This document shows positions 61,741-64,000 of a stretch of DNA of 64,000 bases, piece by piece. Origin of the DNA: Ptiloglossa arizonensis (taxonomy: Eukaryota; Arthropoda; Insecta; Hymenoptera; Colletidae); the NCBI RefSeq assembly GCF_051014685.1, contig NC_135060.1:6324001-6388000 (forward strand), read 5' to 3'. Positions within the stretch are counted from its first letter, which is position 1, and each line of letters starts with the position of its first letter. Below the pieces are notes generated by a model. That model saw nothing but the letters and a program-made list of their open reading frames with translations, was not told the origin of the DNA and made no database searches. Position numbers and translations under genes: made by a program.

Positions 61741-64000
61741 CTGTTCTGGCATTTCGGACTCCTTTTCTTGATCTAAGAGCGCTACGCTTGTATCAAATTA
61801 GAAGAAACTTTTAAGAGAACAAAGATAGAAACCTTGGTCTATCGTGAATCGAACTCCAACTGCGATTTTCTTTTAGCTTTCGATAAACTCGTAGTAGAAA
61901 AGAAACCACGTTGCGGTACAAATATTTTCAACGCTTTGCGAAAAATAAATCATTGAAACCTTGTTACCGTTCTATCTGTACTAATCTATACATTTCATTC
62001 GATAAGAAGATAAAACGTTTGAAAAGATGATCCTACGAAGAATATAAAAAGTTCAAAGGAAATCATTTCGAACGATTGGTTCCTTCGTAAAAAATTGTCA
62101 AAGTCCCGTCCAATTTTGACGAAAATTTGGACTTCAACGCTCAATTTGGACACTACTCTGCGAACACATTTTCCACGAAATGTCTACGCGTGAACGTATA
62201 CAGTTCCATCGGGTTTTACAATCCGCTCGCTATTCACCGGTTCGGCTAAACGGAGCAATCAGTTACGAAACAAAACGCTACGGGGACGTAAATTCGTCTA
62301 CGCGCGTGACACCGGGAATCTGACGCGTTTGTCATCGAGTATTCACCAAACACGTAGAAAAAGTCCGTTCGATCGGCGAAGAAATGTCGCGTGTCGTCTA
62401 ATACCATTCAATCTCGCAAATTGCTTTCGGCGGTGAACGCGTCCGTCTCCACGGCGAGGTATTTCAACGTAATAGGCGCTGCTATCCGGTTTACACCGAC
62501 GTGTCACCACGTTTCTTCATTAACAGCCGCACTAACGAGGCTTCTCGTGGCAGAGAGGGATTTTTCTAATTTGTTCGGAAGACCGACTCGCGCGTCGAGC
62601 GTTTGCAAACTAACGGGCGAAACCGGTGAATTTATCGCAAAAATGAAAACACTGGTCGTTGTACCGTGTAGTTGTTCGCAGCTTTTGTCGAATGTTGAAT
62701 AAATGCGAGCCTTGTCAACGATGGGAACAAATTACAGCTTTCTGATGTTTACGCGCGTATTTCGATTTTATTTTTCCAAAGAGAGAGAGAGAGAAAGAGA
62801 TGTATTAATTCGAATTTACATTTATACGATTACTATGATCCAGAAGTGAAATTATTGAGATTAGAATTTTTTTTTTAAATCGTACACTGTATTGGGAGTA
62901 GATTTCTCCGATAAAGCACGCTTAATAAATTTGTTCGTTTATTTGATAGAATAAGTCTTGGATCGCACAATTGCACACTGTCGTGTGTATTGATTAGTAA
63001 ACGGTTAAATAGACTTTTCCTGAGAGATAAAATTTTAACGATAAATTTTAACGTGTGCAATTTTGAACACGTTTGTCAGAAATTCCGACGGTGTTGCGAT
63101 TGGTATCCTGTTATCGCTTAGGAATAAATTACAAAGGTTCTGTGCTGGACAGTTTTTCGAAATAAACGAATGTGTCCCAAAAAAAAGAGCGAACATTTTA
63201 CCATTAAAATTCGGTAGAATTTCGAATCGGTTCTTTAGTCGGTCAGAAGGTATCAGAGTCGTCGATAACGCTCATCGGAAAAGCTGTACGATTCGTGTCT
63301 CTGTCACAAAAACTCGCGTTGATTGGAACGGGCACGTTCGAACGCATCGCGTAATCTGTCCTCAAATCGAGGTTAACGCGCATACATATTCGAGTCGAAA
63401 AGGATTATAAAACGCGCGAACGGAACGTGAAAACGCCGTCAAAAGAATACCACGATAATGTATCACCGTGTCGAACGCAGGGTTAGAAATTTGCATGCGA
63501 TCGAAAACCCGGATCGTACCTGGTTTCAATTTTTTAACCGCTGGGCTCGTGTAGGATACACTCGTGGCTAACGATATTATCTTGGTTGCTCGCCTTAAAG
63601 AAAATATCGGTTGTGTAAACTTCTTGGCTTTCGTGGATAACTTCGTAAGATTTTTCACGCGTATTTTCAAATACGATTAGTCGGGTATAAATTGTGCTCT
63701 CACCGTGCCTCCTTCGCTTTTTAAAATTAATAAAATTGCCGATAACGATCGATCGAATACACTCGCGTCGAGTTACTTGGCTCTGAACACCGATAAGGAT
63801 CAAATATAGTCTCAAAGTCGTGAGATTCACCGAAAGCGTAATTATAACACCCAAATTTCCAAGTACGATTATTGGAAAAAGAAATTGCAAAATTAATATT
63901 CAACACGGTGGTTTTTCTTATCAGTGATCGATTCTTGCTGTGTAATTCAGTGGTAACAAAGTAAGCTCTGTTCAAAGTCGATGCAAAATTCGGCTCGTAA
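61741..64000. other. Stretch with no recognisable gene; (GA)n microsatellite
   Basis: A (GA)n run lies at 62780-62800. Frames of 103 codons (62391-62702 plus), 115 codons (63063-63410 plus) and 118 codons (63534-63890 minus) are unrecognised and partly overlap other frames. The window ends without a gene entering from the right that I can see. Confidence 0.5.

Noticed and set aside
61840..61930. Second tRNA-like element (B box GGAGTTCGATTC on the minus strand)
   Set aside because: The A box is poor and no cloverleaf stems form; probably chance.
1..64000. CRISPR arrays, bacterial operons, rRNA genes, TTAGG telomere repeats
   Set aside because: None is present. Repeats here lack the repeat-spacer form, and composition and motifs indicate an animal nuclear genome.

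Overview
This window looks like non-coding, repeat-rich insect nuclear DNA, most likely hymenopteran. The reasons are AT-rich sequence in which CpG is not depleted (TCGA and CGAA are everywhere), a Ty3/Gypsy integrase relic, a mariner-like hairpin element and an insect-style TATA/Inr/DPE core promoter. The taxon is inferred from composition and cannot be proved here. I found no intact, recognisable protein-coding gene, rRNA or functional tRNA. The longest open frames (286 and 291 codons) lie in stop-poor CpG-rich DNA or inside a minisatellite, and I do not believe either. The window reads as a gene desert or a very large intron.

Layout. 1-21 kb is mostly featureless, broken by short tandem arrays: three 154-bp copies at 2.65-3.12 kb, three TCTAGA-rich ~136-bp copies at 5.66-6.08 kb, and ~65-77-bp arrays at 14.1 and 19.9 kb. 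21.7-25.4 kb is the most unusual part. A 49-codon basic small ORF is followed by 3.2 copies of a 543-bp satellite. Next comes a core promoter with TATA, Inr, MTE-like and DPE motifs in register. After it lie two ~519-bp direct repeats with co-varying inverted ends, three copies of a small hairpin with a compensatory base-pair change, a 20-bp hairpin and an AATAAA signal. 26-34 kb is mostly empty, with two clusters of homeodomain-type sites and a ~90-bp mariner-like palindromic element at 33.04 kb. 34.4-38.4 kb is a CpG-rich block with duplications, a 40-bp minisatellite and a strong orphan splice donor. 41.0-42.3 kb is an old ~110-bp minisatellite, and 43.4-44.1 kb holds two more arrays.

46-57 kb has further homeodomain-site clusters, the best at 56.66-56.80 kb with a TAAT-N3-ATTA dimer site. 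It also holds a broken minus-strand Ty3/Gypsy integrase (51.73-52.56 kb) and a possible LTR on the same strand at 49.1-49.45 kb. 58-62 kb is AT-rich, with a long-stem hairpin at 58.5 kb and a tRNA-like retroposon remnant at 61.3-61.74 kb.

The best candidate for something undescribed is the plus-strand unit 23766 to about 25430: an apparent pol II start site feeding sequence with several hairpins, two of which show compensatory change between repeat copies. The main alternative is a retroelement fragment (LTR or internal promoter) with palindromic structure.
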